Positions 44,465 through 56,539 of a stretch of 64,000 bases of DNA are shown one piece after another. The notes under the pieces are model-generated. The model was not told the DNA's origin. It did no database searches and worked only from the letters and a program-made list of their open reading frames with translations. The DNA is taken from positions 45,011,458-45,075,457 of the forward strand of contig JAVLUZ010000154.1 in NCBI GenBank assembly GCA_036768485.1, read 5' to 3'. The DNA comes from Mermis nigrescens. Lineage: Eukaryota; Nematoda; Enoplea; Mermithida; Mermithidae. The translations under genes and the position numbers were made by a program. Every line of letters starts with the position of its first letter. Positions within the stretch are counted from its first letter, which is position 1.

Positions 44465-46225
44465 CAGTGATCGTACGGGGTCAGATTTTCACCCCCGATT
44501 GGGGTCGGGGTCGGGGATGGAAAACCCCGGTTTTCGAGGTCGGGTCGGGGTCGGGGTTGAAGATTAACAATTAACATTGCATGATTACATACCAATTTGA
44601 AAAGGATAAAAACGATACCTTCACTTGTTTGTAGAGCATACTAATAAAGCTGGTTATGTTCAACATTTTATTTTCATTCCAAGTTCAAACATGCTTTTAG
44701 CAATTTAGCATTACTTTCAATTTTAATTACTAATCGCTCTCGCTTTTTCGTATTCTTCCACACTTTATTCATAACGGTTTTCTATGGCGCACTGATTGTA
44801 GAGGAGCCAATGGCGCGGAGCGCCGAAAATTTTCGAAATTTTTACCGTTTTCTATGAAGAATTTACGCCTTTTTATTGACAAACAGTTCGGAAATCATAA
44901 GTGGCGCAAAGCATCAAGAAATTCAGTCATATTTTACCGCCCTAAGAAAATAAATCGGCGGTGCTAAGCGCAGAAATATTTTGACATTTTTACTCTTTAA
45001 ACTCAATTTATACCGCTTAAATCATACAGAACAGATAAACTAATTGCGGCGCGAAGCGCCGAAAATTTTTGAAAATTCCTAATCCTTTTACCTTTTCTGT
45101 CCTCCTAAAAATCCCTTTCAACATGTAGAACGAGATTGTACGGCTGGGGGTCTGGGGTGGCGCGCTCAAGCGCCACCAGCGAGGTCCAGAGCAGACCCCC
45201 GAAAATTTTGTAAAAAGCACTCTAATTTTTAATTAGTAAATATAAATTTTTCGCAAATTGGCAAAATCTCGCTTCTGAATTAAGTCCCAAAAACTTAAAA
45301 TTGATGAACACCCACACTGCACAAAATTCTGAGCTGAAATGCGTTTTTCGACCTCTGCTAAGTATGTAGCGCAGCAACGGGTCGCAACCAATCAGTCATT
45401 GAAAGATGTATCAATGAGAATTTTGTTCTTACCATCTTCAGGCCCATTTGTGGCCTTCTTATTAACTAATTCAGAAAACAGAAACTGCGCAAAAACAAGA
45501 AAATTTGGCCTTTCCTTTCATTTAAAATAGAATTATGTGTCCTTGTAAAGAAAGATAAACAAAGCAGAGAATAGACAAAGTGGTACGCAATTATTTTCGC
45601 ACTTTTACTGTTATGTTCAACAAGCATGTGCAGTTTCATTCAATGATCTAATAGTGCATTAAATCACTAAATTGCTGCGAAGTGTTGGATTATTTTAACA
45701 GATTCAAGCTTTTAAATTCATTGGATCTGTATAACAATAAATAATAATGAATCGGCGCGAAGCGCGGAAAATTTTGACGTTTGTGCCATTTTAAACTCAA
45801 TGTTCTGGACACATTGCGCCAGAAAAATCAACATAATTTCTGAAAAATTCCGGGGGGTATGTGCCTCCATTCCCCGGCTACGCTTGTGATTCCGCAATAA
45901 TTTCGGCGCACTTCATAATGGAAAATATGCGAACATGTATGTACGTCTTAACAACATGGCGACCAGGCGTACTTTTTATGAAATAGGTATCGCGAGTGTC
46001 GAGTTTAACATATTAATTTTGCCGGTGAATGAATCGTCCTTGTTCCGAATTTATTTGCTATTTATACAATTCTTCTATGTACCAACAAATAAAATGCTAT
46101 ATTTCACTCCCGAAAAAGGTTCAACCCCGACTCCAAAAATCATGCCCCCGGTCGGGGGTCGGGGTCGGGGTTTAGGCCGGGGTTTTTCGTCGGGGTCGGG
46201 GTCGGGGTCCCCCGTACGATCACTG
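44465..46225. mobile_element. hAT-like element with inverted (GGGGTC)n arms (family hAT-7)
   Basis: Ends CAGTGATCGTACGGGG and CCCCGTACGATCACTG are an exact 16-bp inverted pair. Perfect duplication ACGGCATG (44457-44464, 46226-46233). Arms of GGGTCGGGGTCGGGG type at 44488-44570 and 46136-46210. Carries a nested hAT-5 copy. Confidence 0.9.
44805..45890. mobile_element. hAT-5 copy nested in hAT-7
   Basis: Follows 32940-33913 over most of its length (ACAAACAGTTCGGAAATCAT, TTCAGGCCCATTTGTGGCC) and ends CCCCGGCTACGCTTG. The left end is deleted or decayed. Confidence 0.7.
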
Positions 46226-46287
46226 ACGGCATGGTTGAACTTTTTTTGTAAGAGAGACGTAGTTATAATCGTAATGTAATAATGATC

Positions 46288-46446
46288 CAGGCACGTAGCT
46301 GACCCTACAATTTTGAGGGACCAACTTATTTTTGGGGGGACCACATGCCAAAAAGGCCAAAAACGGCCAAAAAATAGCATTAAAAGATTGAAATTTTTCC
46401 AGTTTTTCAAAATTTCCCCCAATTCCCCCCCACAGCAACGTGCCTG
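46288..46446. mobile_element. Short hAT-like element (hAT-3 ends)
   Basis: Ends CAGGCACGTAGCTGACCC and CAGCAACGTGCCTG; interior similar to 53832-54005. No clear target duplication. It lies inside the larger (GGTTTTTT)n-armed element. Confidence 0.65.
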
Positions 46447-46819
46447 ATGAGTGTTTGTGAAAAGCAATATCAACCAACTCGAAGGAACGACCTTAGATAT
46501 TTCTAGCGATGAAAATGAACAAGAAGAAAATGATTCTTAATGCTGCCGTTTATTCTACTGAATAAATTTGAAATTGTTCAGTTTTGTTATTTTTCCTGAA
46601 TAATTGGTTAGGCAACTCATGCCTGTTCTTTAATTTAGTGGTTTTTAATCATAATCAAGCATTTAAACACTTATACTCACGACTAAGATATAAAAACCAA
46701 AATTTAACTATTAAAAAACCATAAAAAACCATAAAAAACCATTAAAAACCATTAAAAAACCAAAAAACCAAAATATCAGAAATTTTCAAACTTTGGTTTT
46801 TTCCAACTTTGGGAAAAAG

Positions 46820-49340
46820 GGTGGAAAAAGAGGAAAAAAATTTTGGGTCTGGTCTATAATGTCAACCAAATCGCTGGGAAAAATGGTGGCTGCAATCGGC
46901 GCGGCGGGAATATCAATAAAAACGTAGCCCAAAATTTTTTATACATCTCGAAATTTTGGTTAGGTTATTTGACATTACAGCGCAGGCGACATCAACGAGT
47001 TATCATCTAAAGATATTTACAGTAAACTTTCCGAGTTGTTTTACATGTTTGCAAAGTATTACTTTCTAAGCAGAATTTTGTTCTGAATCTCAGGTTGCCG
47101 ATCTACTATAGGAATAACTTTAGTACAACGCGCCCATATTTTTAATTTTCGAAGAGTAGAGTTTAATCATTTTAACAATACGGCAGAAAAATGGCTAGAT
47201 TTTCAAAAGCTAAGGAAATGCACGTGCATCTCGTAAATCCGTTTAGCAACGAAAAAATCGGATACTACAGTAATAAACACATTCGCTTCCCGAACGGATT
47301 CTTGCACCGCATGGAAATCAATTTTCAGCGCTGAAATAAATAGCTACAAAAAAATTTCAAGGAGAAAGAAATTTAAAGTAACAAAATTTTACATTATAAA
47401 GCTTCATTCTGTAGATAGTGTATCTACACGTGCCGTTACTTGTACGGCCTTTGCGCACATTAGTGCGCCAATTCCGACCATCCGGTCGTTTGGTTCCACT
47501 TTGGCGATCCAGCCATATTTTCAGATCGATGGTATGACATGCGGAGGCATTCCGACCACGCAGTGTCAATTGGTTGGACTCTTGTCGCTATGTGTCGCGA
47601 GAGATATGTACAAAGATGCGACCTTTTACTGTGGAACCCCCTATAAGTCCCCTATCAATTTTTACATTTAAAACATAGGCGACATGACCGCTATTCACGT
47701 TGAGCCTGTGCGGAGACCCGAAAAATCTATGTGCAAGAAGCACACAATTTTTGTCATAAACACATTATACAATATTTTCTTCTTCTATTACTGTAGGCCA
47801 ATCCCCCTACGATTTAGTTAGTGGATTAATTAGTTGACTTGTGGCAGTTTTTAGCCTTGCGTTTTTCGGCGTGTCGTTTCCGACTCTATCAGCGCCATTT
47901 GCTTGTACATTGTTTTAATTCGGTAAAAGCACAAAAATCAACTGCCTAGGGGTGCAATATATCGCAGGCAGTTAGGACTTGGGACTAGGCCGGCCATAAC
48001 TTTATTTCTTGCCGGATTTCGTTGGGTAAAGTCTTTATTTATCATTTTGTGCAAAATTTACAATCCCTTTTTCAAACCAAAAATCTATAAAAATTATTAC
48101 ATAATTTTTATAGTTGATGACAGCCCGGAGTAGAGCTCTTTGTTGTTGTGGTTTAAGTACAGAGTGCTATTGGAACCAGAATTTATAAGTAGTTTCGCCA
48201 TAGGTAATCTGGTGCAAAACCTTTTCAATTCTTTTCGCGAAAAATTATTCTTTTGGTCTAAAAAGGTCCAAGGACCTAGGGCGAATACCGGGGTTATCTA
48301 ATTACTCCTGAGTTAAGATCTGCGGTCGGCATCTCCTTCCCATAATCTACCGGACCAATTACGTCCGTGGAGATTTTAGGTAGTAGGTATTCAGGGTCAT
48401 TTTGGAAGAGTGCAGGTTTTTACCGCAGCTTCTTGACCAGCGCTAGCTGTAGCTCAGGTACTTAGGTAAGCCCCGAAGGTACTTACTGGGGTTTGTTGCT
48501 TTCGTAGTTGTTGTGTGTTGGGTATCTCCTCTGACGGCGTGCTGTCAGTTTAGTTATCCGTTTATACTTCAAGTACTAAATCAGCCAACTCGTTTGCGCG
48601 CGCTAAGATACTCCAATAACTCGAAAGCGGGCGAAGCCCTCTAAGTTACAATTCTTGGTTCCCTCCAAAATTAATTTTCTGCTTCTGTAATCAACTTAGA
48701 CATAGAGTATGTTTCATTTGACTTTGCGGTTTTTCCTCGAATTTAATCCTTATAAATCAGGCTACAAAAGGGGTATAAAATTTTGTTACAGTGAAGCGGT
48801 TTAACAATGGCTAACATTAAGCCATAACTCGATATACAGTGAGATATTATAACTACGGTGCTAGCTTAAAACAATATTGCAGGCACTTTAGATTTTTTCA
48901 AAAACCTCAAAGCTTAATGAAACTGACAATAGAAAGTTTGATCCACGTACAGTCACAAAATCGATTTTCAGCGCTGAAGGAAATAGCTGCAAAAGTAGCT
49001 TTTAGGCAGCGTACTGCCAAAAATTTTGCATAAAACCTCGTATGCTCATCCAGTTGCTATTTGCAGTATCGTGATTTTTTGCTTAAATTAAACCGCTTAT
49101 GCAATCGATTTGCATTGATTCAGAAGTTGTGTTGTGATCCATATATAAAGTTTACGTGGTATAGACCATTGATAAGTTTATCGTCTTTATATTGAGTTCA
49201 GATTCGATGTCGAGCGTGAAAACTTATCAAGCTTGCACCCACTTCGCCTATCAAATTTTATAAAGAACGGCTGAAAAATTGCCATTTTTCTTCAGTATAT
49301 TTAATATTTTTCAGAGTATTTTGGACAGCCTAGCGGAAAG
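46820..49340. other. No gene recognised; higher-GC patches
   Basis: A 48-codon frame at 47191-47334 (MARFSKAKEMHVHLVNPFSN) and a segment shared between 47330 and 48970 (TTTTCAGCGCTGAA) are the only notable items. 47400-47600 and 48280-48600 are less AT-rich than the rest without a clear product. Confidence 0.45.
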
Positions 49341-49344
49341 CAGG

Positions 49345-49625
49345 GCCCGTGGTGACCATATCTGGGCGTTGGGGAAGGGGTTTGGGGGTATGCACCCCCT
49401 CCCCCGAGAAATCAAAATACCCCCCAGCAACCGGAACACCCCCTCCTGAATTCAATTTTAAATTTTTTTTGTTTTTTCGCAGTTTTCTGATGCCAATGGA
49501 TAGAGTTCGATGAGAAACGTTGAAAAATGGTGTTTTTCATCATACCACCATTTTTAAGGCCATTTTTTTATATTTGAAAAATCTTGCACCTCCCCCAGAA
49601 TTTTGGTGCCGACATATGGTGGTGA
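49345..49625 (+). repeat. Family A repeat, near full length
   Basis: GTGACCATATCTGGGCG at the left, GATGCCAATGGATAGAGTTC in the core, CCAGAATTTTGGTGCCGACA at the right. Confidence 0.8.
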
Positions 49626-50079
49626 CCCGCTATCCGTAATCAGAGAATAGCCTGGACAAAGCATACCTAACTTCTTTCCTTGCGGCGTAGTGTTCTAAGG
49701 TTGACTTAACATTCATATCCTTCTGAGTTGATTTGATTCGCGCGTGCGCTGTCAATTTATGTACACACAAATTGACAAATTATGGAAAATCATGCGCTTC
49801 ATGCTCAAAGCAGGCTATTCGGCTTTTAGATTTTCTGCCCAGCTTTTCAACTCAGCCAATCAACAATGTCGAGATTGAGAAATGCACCTAAAATTTAATT
49901 CCCACATTTTTTCGCGATTTTTTATGCAGCCGGGTAGAAAATTTAATGGGAAATCTCGACAAATGGTATTCTTGTCTCTGCTAAATTTTTTGTCTCTGAA
50001 AATTTTCGGACCTCTCAGACGTCTAGAATTTCAGCACTACGCGTATGGTTATGCAATCTCTGCACTGCCTAGGTAACAC

Positions 50080-50205
50080 ATAACCACACATGGGCAGCAA
50101 CCAAATTCTGGGGTCTGGGTGGAGTAAAAAGTGAAAAATCCAAAAAGCATACTGAAAATTCAGTGTGGATCTATCGATTTTATCTATTGACAAAATAAAA
50201 CTTCA
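50080..50205 (+). repeat. Family D repeat, short
   Basis: CCACACATGGGCAGCAACC, GTGGATCTATCGATTTT. Right end lost. Confidence 0.6.
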
Positions 50206-50926
50206 TTCTTAGTTCACTTTTATCCAGATCGGCTATGCTCTAAATTTTTCAATATGAGTAGGTTATCTGTAACTACTAAAATCCTATTAAGAGCTAATCT
50301 ATGATCCAAATCTTCTTAACCCCTATTCGCTTCTCTAAATTCCTGTCTAATTGTTCACATTTGTTGTACGGTCTGCAGTTGGTTTAAATTAGTTCAAACT
50401 GTAAAAAAATGGAAAATACCAATATAATTTTCGATTGTGTCTCAACAGCCCCACCAGTCCCAACAGCCCCACCGTCTCAACAGCCCCACCATCCCAACAG
50501 CCCCACCAAAAATCCCAACAGCCCCAGCCGTTTCAACAGCCCCACCAGTCCCAACAGCCCACCAATAATCCAAACAGCCCCACCAATAAACCAAGCAGCC
50601 CCACCAATAAACCCAACAGCCCCACCAACAATCCCAACAGCCCCACCAATCCCAACAGCCCCACCAATCCCAACAGCCCCACCAATCCTAACAGCTCCAC
50701 CAATCCCAAGAGCCCCACCAATCCCAACAGCCCCACCAATCCCAACAGCCCCACCAATCCCAACAGCTCCACCGTCCTAACACCCCACCGTCCCAACAGC
50801 CCCAACGTCTTAACAGCCCCACCAATAATCCCAACAGCCCCACCAGTCACAAGAGCCCCACAAATCCCAGCAGTTCCACCGTTTCAGCAGTCCTACCGTT
50901 CCAACAGTCGCACTGTCCCAACCACA

Positions 50927-51095
50927 CATAAGCGTGGGAGGAGGGAAGTTTAGAGTTTACCTCCCCCAACCCGAATTCTGAAATCCCCCAAATTATAGTA
51001 GACCCCAGAATTGTATTTTTAGAACATTTCTCGGTCGCTTTACCCCACCAGACCCACAGAATTTCTTCGCTTTCAATGTTGGTTCCAACTGCCCC
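50927..51095 (-). repeat. Family C repeat
   Basis: ACCACACATAAGCGTGGGAG to CAGAATTTCTTCGCTTTCA; at the inner edge of the left minisatellite arm. Confidence 0.7.
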
Positions 51096-51104
51096 ACTGT
51101 TATA

Positions 51105-51310
51105 ATCATAGATGCAGAGCACGACCGGTCTGAAGAAGGAGTTTTGAGCCAAAAATGACCTCAAAACTGGTATGAATAGCGTAAACACTAAGCCAATACA
51201 CATTTTCTGGCTATTTTGAAGCAGATTAGCTGAAAGTTTTGATTTTCATTTAATTTAACACGTATTTCACTAGAACATTTTTCATTTTATTCTCGCAATA
51301 TAAACTATGT
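51105..51310 (+). repeat. Family B fragment
   Basis: CATAGATGCAGAGCACGACC, AATGACCTCAAAACTGGTAT; inside the foldback element at 50.4-52.1 kb. Confidence 0.65.
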
Positions 51311-52377
51311 AGACCATAATGAGCAGGAATCTAATCTTGCGAGATGACTTGAATGAGGCAAAATCCCGGATTGCGCAAAGATGCTGAACCTTCAATTCTA
51401 GCGGATCTACCAGTTTCTCAGGTAGAGTTATTCTGAAAATGTGAACCTGCACGCTCCTGTATAGTCTTGATGTATAAGTACATCGTTTTTATTTTATTTA
51501 ATCGCCATGTAAAAGAACGCAAATCGATTTAGAAATCATTTTAACAAGCTTAGAAAAAAATTCAGACGCAGCAGGATCTTAGGAAACGTTATGAAACAGT
51601 AAAAAACAGGATTCATCCACACATTCAATTAGGGCGGGCGAGGGACCACCCTTCCAGAAGTTTGGTGGCGCCCACCTATGGCGAGGGGCCCCTGAAGGGT
51701 CCAGAAATTAGATACTGTCGAGTGATTTAGTCCCAAAATGGTGCATTTTTATGCAATTTTGTCATAATCTTCATAAATGCACAGCAAAAGCTATCAAATT
51801 TACGCCCCTGACCATAATTTTGCAATTTCACCCGTCCCGGGCGCCCTGCAGACCATGTGCATCAACCAGGCCAGCGATTTCGCCCTGTAAGATAGCATTT
51901 GCAGTAATGGCGGGGCTGCTGGGATCACTGGTGGGGCTGTTGGGACGGTGGGGCTGCTGGAACTGGTGGGGCTGTTGGGACGGTGGGACTGTTGGGACGG
52001 TGGGGCTGTTGGGACGGTGGGGCTGTTGGGACCGGTGGGGCTGTTGAGCACCTAATTTTCTGCGCGTAATGCAATAAGTTATGCATGCATAATTTATTAA
52101 GCGATAACACTTTTTAGTCTCACGTCAAACGTAATTTTTTGATAAAACGGAGAGCAGCTTAACGTAATCCGTGTCTCAAGCTGTGCAAATCAGGCCCATT
52201 TGTCCTAACTATGCTGATATTCACTCATTCATCCTGCATAAATTTAGTGACGTAACGTATTCGACGTTTGGCCACGACGAATTAATTTTATTTGCATACG
52301 TAGGTATGTAAAGAGGAGGTCTTGGCCATCATTTTTGTCCGACAAACCATGCTAGCCTCTATATCGATTAATGACAA

Positions 52378-52483
52378 ATGCTAGGAATTCGAGCTACATT
52401 CAGCTTATTGTTAGCTGCTTGGGTTCTAGTGGTTGTTCAATGGCGCTGGAGGCTAAGAGTACCACGCTCATTTATTATTAGGG
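52378..52483 (+). other. Candidate first exon with signal peptide
   Basis: ATG in good context (GACAAATGC) opens MLGIRATFSLLLAAWVLVVV, then QWRWRLRVPRSFIIRG. A GTAGGT donor after 52483 leaves phase 1; without splicing the frame stops at 52491. The region has few repeats. No second exon could be placed, so this is a suggestion only. Confidence 0.3.
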
Positions 52484-53831
52484 GTAGGTAGCTACCTATT
52501 TATTCCTGTTTTATAAACCAACTACGAATACGAAGGTAAGTCATCACTAAAAGATTTATGTGCAATAATATGTAGGTACACGTGGTACTGGACGGGTAGT
52601 ATCAGCGCATCATGTATCAATGAATGGACGACTTACCAGCTTTGTCTCCGCCCGACCTTGTACTATGTTCTGTTTTAAAACTTTTTTATTATTCTTTTTG
52701 TGATCGCTGATTTAATTAGGAATGCTATTATGCATTACGTTATTGATTCCGTTGTAATGAATTCGCGTACTAAAAAGACCTATTTGTTTACGCGCTAAAG
52801 AATATTGAGGTTTTAAGGTCTGAAAGGATGCGAAATTGTGCTTTTCATTGCGTCAAAAGCTTTAATGAACGATACATTAATGGTAAATTAATGTTTTTCC
52901 TCGCAATTCAAACCTGCTTTGGTTACTCAGTCGCATTATCCGAAATTCCGATCATGGCTTTTTTTAGACGACTCGAAAATAATTTCAACTTTTCTTGTGG
53001 TTGAATTGCAGGTCGACTCTATAAGAAATTGGTACGAAAAATTACATTTTTTACACAGTTATTTCAAGCACGAAAGCGCATGACTGTATTATGGCAAATA
53101 TTAAAACGCTGAAAACGGTTCTATTTGACAGCACTCGAAAAACTTTGTTTTCTACTGAACTAGGACCTTTTAAACAATTTCCCCGCTACCGTTTTTTGGG
53201 AGATTTAATAAAGGTACAGTAATCAAATTTTAGGTATGAATGTAAACAACCTTTATTGACTTTATTTTGCAGGTCTGAAGACAAGGAGTCATAAGCTAGT
53301 TGTATGTAAAGTTTTGTTACTGCAGCTATTATGGATCGACTAAAAAACGGTGGCGGGGAAATTGTTCAAAAGGTCTCAGAATTAATTCGAAAATCCCATT
53401 GATTATAAATAACTTTAGATTTGGACTTATAATCGGATGATTAATTGTGGCTACCTTTGGAAGAAAGTCGGTAAAAAATGTAGTTGCTTAAATTTTTTAC
53501 AACATTCAATGATAAGTTACACAAAATTATTTAACTTCTGAAATGACAAGCAAACGTCCAAGATATGAACAAACCAAAATTTCACTCTTTGCATTTTCAC
53601 AAAAACAGCGACCAGCAGCTTTTAAATCGTTTAAACTTTGCTCTTCACGAATTATTACGATATTATACAGCAATTAAACGCACAATAAAAGGCTGTGTGC
53701 ATTAGCAATGTTAAAACTGATATGTGGTAGAACCGCTTGTCCATTCACAGTGGTATAAAATGAAAAATTTCACGGAGGACATGGCCAGCGTTATTTGTCT
53801 GATTGTTTTTTAACTTTTTTGTTGTCATAAA

Positions 53832-54005
53832 CAGGCACGTAGTTGGCCGTCCTATTTTGGGGGGCCAACACCAATTTCGGGGACTAGACCCAAAAAGGCG
53901 AAAAATAGCAGAAAATTGCGTTTGAAAAGTCCTATTTTCCCGATTTTTTCTGAATGTTGGGGAGTCCGAAACCCCCCCCCCGCCTTCCCCAGAGATACGT
54001 GTCTG
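53832..54005. mobile_element. Short hAT-like element, 174 bp (hAT-3 ends)
   Basis: Ends CAGGCACGTAGTTGGCC and AGATACGTGTCTG, perfect duplication GTCATAAA at 53824-53831 and 54006-54013. Confidence 0.88.
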
Positions 54006-54013
54006 GTCATAAA

Positions 54014-56030
54014 AAGCGGTTATGTCCGAAATATGGATCGATATCCTTCAAAGTCTGCTCTGAACAAAATATCGCATTTAAGTGAAATTGATTTTCTTGC
54101 GACCTTACGTTTTTACGATTTTTCACTGCGATCGGATCGAGCTGAATAAAACACGAACTACTCGTATAATGACGGTCCTCGTCGTAATCAATTTTCTGAT
54201 TTTTTCACCGCACAGAATTGTAGGTCACCAAATTTCCTCCCTCGCTATCGCGTGACTGATAATTATTAAATGGAGCGCGAGCAAGCCTTTAATTAACAGT
54301 TCAAGTTTTAATTCTGCTTATTAAATTGCTGATAAGTAAATGCGCCAATTATCCTTTAGCTTGAGCAAGCAAGCACTCATAATTCACATGCATATTGTAT
54401 AGCATGTACATAGGTATGCAGTTATCTTCGTTTCATTCCTTAGCTGCTTGCTTGACTACTACTGCAAGTCGAACGGAAATCCCAGAGTGTCTCTTTTTGA
54501 ATATCGAGTTCAATGGGTATTGCTTGACTATCTACGCAAACACAGTACCCATATCATACCATCTAAAATGCTTCATCATTGCGTTATCGAATGCACCTAA
54601 GCGAAATCGAAATCGGTTTTCAATTATATGATGTCCTCGAAATTGAAATTCTCCATTTAGCAGATAATTCTTTCCCGTTCAATCTACTTGTTGAACTCAA
54701 GTATGAAGCCTGGAAACAGGGTCTTGTGCGCTAGCTTCTATACAACTGATTATGTTGGTTTGATTTAAGTTAAAAAGGTAGCGAAAAATGGTTCAGTCAA
54801 TGAGCAAGTAAGCATGGTTTGGTTATCATTAATTATGTGATTATTAAGATCGATTTCGTGCTTTATTTGTTTAAACCGTAGGGTGAGGTTGAGGGATAAG
54901 GTATCTAAAATATCTAACTTTCTCGGAGTACAACGGCCTCATAAAAAGTAAGGCGTTGAAATTAGAAAAAATCTAGCTTATTTATAATTTGGAAATGATT
55001 CTAAACGTTTTCTCGAAAAAATTTCCCTTTCTTGCCCTTTTTTGACTTTCATGCACTTTTGTGTCTTCAATTCTTAGAACTGTCATTCTTTCACATTACT
55101 CTCGATTCCTAAAGATGTAAAAGTGAATAGGTAGTTTCAAAATTCTGATTTCAGAGAATTTTTTCAAGCAGCTAATTATATGGCTTATCATCGTATGCGC
55201 ATTTCATCGAGAAATTGACAAGCGTGATTTTTTTAAATAGCTGGCGCGTCAAATATTTCACTAGTTAGTTTTAGTTTATGACACCTGCCATCGTGTTTAT
55301 GCACTTAAATTTAAGTAAAAGGTGTCTTTTTTGGACAACTTCGATTTGACGAGGTTCATTTTCCTCAACTGCTGAAGTTTGCAAAGTTTCCCAAAATTCT
55401 TCCTCCAACAGGACCGTAAATGCTTATGACACCGATATGCTCGTGATTATGCGGTCAGCTCAATCAATTCAGTACGTACGCGTGACTTACAACGAAACAA
55501 TTGCCACCTAATTTTTTAACGCCACACATTTTGTCATATTCTGCTGAAAAATTCGTTTCGTTCGCTGTTTTAAGTTTGAGAATCGGGCATAAAATTTCAG
55601 CACGCTACTTAAACTTTTTTGTGACATAAGAGCAACGAATGGATTTATAGAGCTTGTTTGAACTTCATGTGTTTGTTCTTCAGCATCACCTGTCCTATAT
55701 TTTCTTCTTCAATTGCTTCAATAGCTGAGCAAGTAGACTAACATTTAACGGATTTTTTAGGATTTGCATGCATCTCGCAAAATTGCGCCTTCTGTAAAAC
55801 ATCTGCTACCTGGAATGACGTGGCGGCTAATAGTTAAAAAAACGCGTAATTTAGAATGTCCGGCAGACGACATAAGTTTCCACATGCCTTCCTAATTCTG
55901 CTCACAATTTGCAAAATTTCTAAAATGTTAAACGCGTTGAAACGGATGATCGAATAACTGTCGAATCATGTGTTTTCCTAGCGCTAAAATAACGTATTGC
56001 GCGACTTGATGGTGCTAGCAAGATTTAATT
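54014..56030. other. No gene recognised
   Basis: Unique-looking sequence almost free of the repeats seen elsewhere. Short frames only. Confidence 0.5.
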
Positions 56031-56044
56031 AGTGATTAGTTCGA

Positions 56045-56262
56045 ATAACAGAGTTCCTCCCAGAAACCAAAATACCCCACTTTCACAGAATTCAATTTTT
56101 TGAAATTTTTATTTGTTTCTTTCGCAATTTTTAGATGCCAATGGATAGTGCTCGATGAGAAACGTTGAAAAATGGTGTTTGACCGCCATACCACAATTTT
56201 TAAGACCATTTTTTGACCTTTGAAAAATCTTGCACCCCCAAGAATTTTGGTGCTGCCCAGTT
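56045..56262 (+). repeat. Family A repeat
   Basis: Core GATGCCAATGGATAGTGCTC and CACCCCCAAGAATTTTGGTG; left end short. Confidence 0.8.
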
Positions 56263-56346
56263 CACCTTCCATCAACTTCGCTTCGATTTATTAGATCTTA
56301 TTACACGACTGAAAAGTTACCTTTTTTGTGACTCATTTAAGCAGAA

Positions 56347-56532
56347 ATGGTTGTCAAAAAGTTTTTTGATGACTGGCTTTTGTTTATCCTCATCATATTG
56401 TGCTGCAATAACGCAACATCAAATTTTGTAGAAAATAAGAAATTGTATGCTCGGACTTACTTGCTATTCATTGTCAGAATCAAGAAGACAAATACTGAAT
56501 TCTATGAAGGGAAAGGAAACTTCCGCGAATAA
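56347..56532 (+). other. Small open frame with signal-peptide-like start
   Basis: ATG in good context (GCAGAAATGG). Sixty-one codons: MVVKKFFDDWLLFILIILCC, then NNATSN and a Lys-rich tail ending in TAA. It could be a small secreted protein or a first exon read past its donor (for example GTAGAAA after codon 27, or GTCAGAAT). No homologue recognised. Confidence 0.35.
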
Positions 56533-56539
56533 ACGGTAA

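Larger units (their letters stand above)
44244..46811. mobile_element. Element with inverted (GGTTTTTT)n arms (family hAT-8)
   Basis: Left arm 44260-44350 is GGTTTTTT-type repeat; right arm 46700-46800 is AAAAAACC-type. Ends CAGGGTTGG and CCAACTTTG; flanks TGGAAAAG and GGAAAAAG (6 of 8). Holds hAT-7 at 44465-46225, so without it the element is about 0.8 kb. Confidence 0.6.
50433..52052. mobile_element. Foldback element with inverted 18-bp minisatellite arms
   Basis: Left arm 50442-50925 repeats CAACAGCCCCACCAATCC. Right arm 51905-52046 is the inverse (GGGCTGTTGGGACGGTGG). The 8-bp direct repeat TAATTTTC flanks both ends (50425-50432, 52053-52060). Interior about 1 kb with family B and C pieces. 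The Thr/Pro-rich frames (TAPPIP repeats) and their complements are by-products. Confidence 0.75.

Noticed and set aside
46075..46473. 132-codon minus-strand frame with DPDPDEKPRPKPRP
   Set aside because: Translation of the GGGGTC arm of hAT-7 and a neighbouring short element.
50409..50953. Pro/Thr-rich proteins of 123 and 172 codons
   Set aside because: They are translations of an 18-bp minisatellite that has an inverted partner at 51.9-52.05 kb; all frames of such an array are open.
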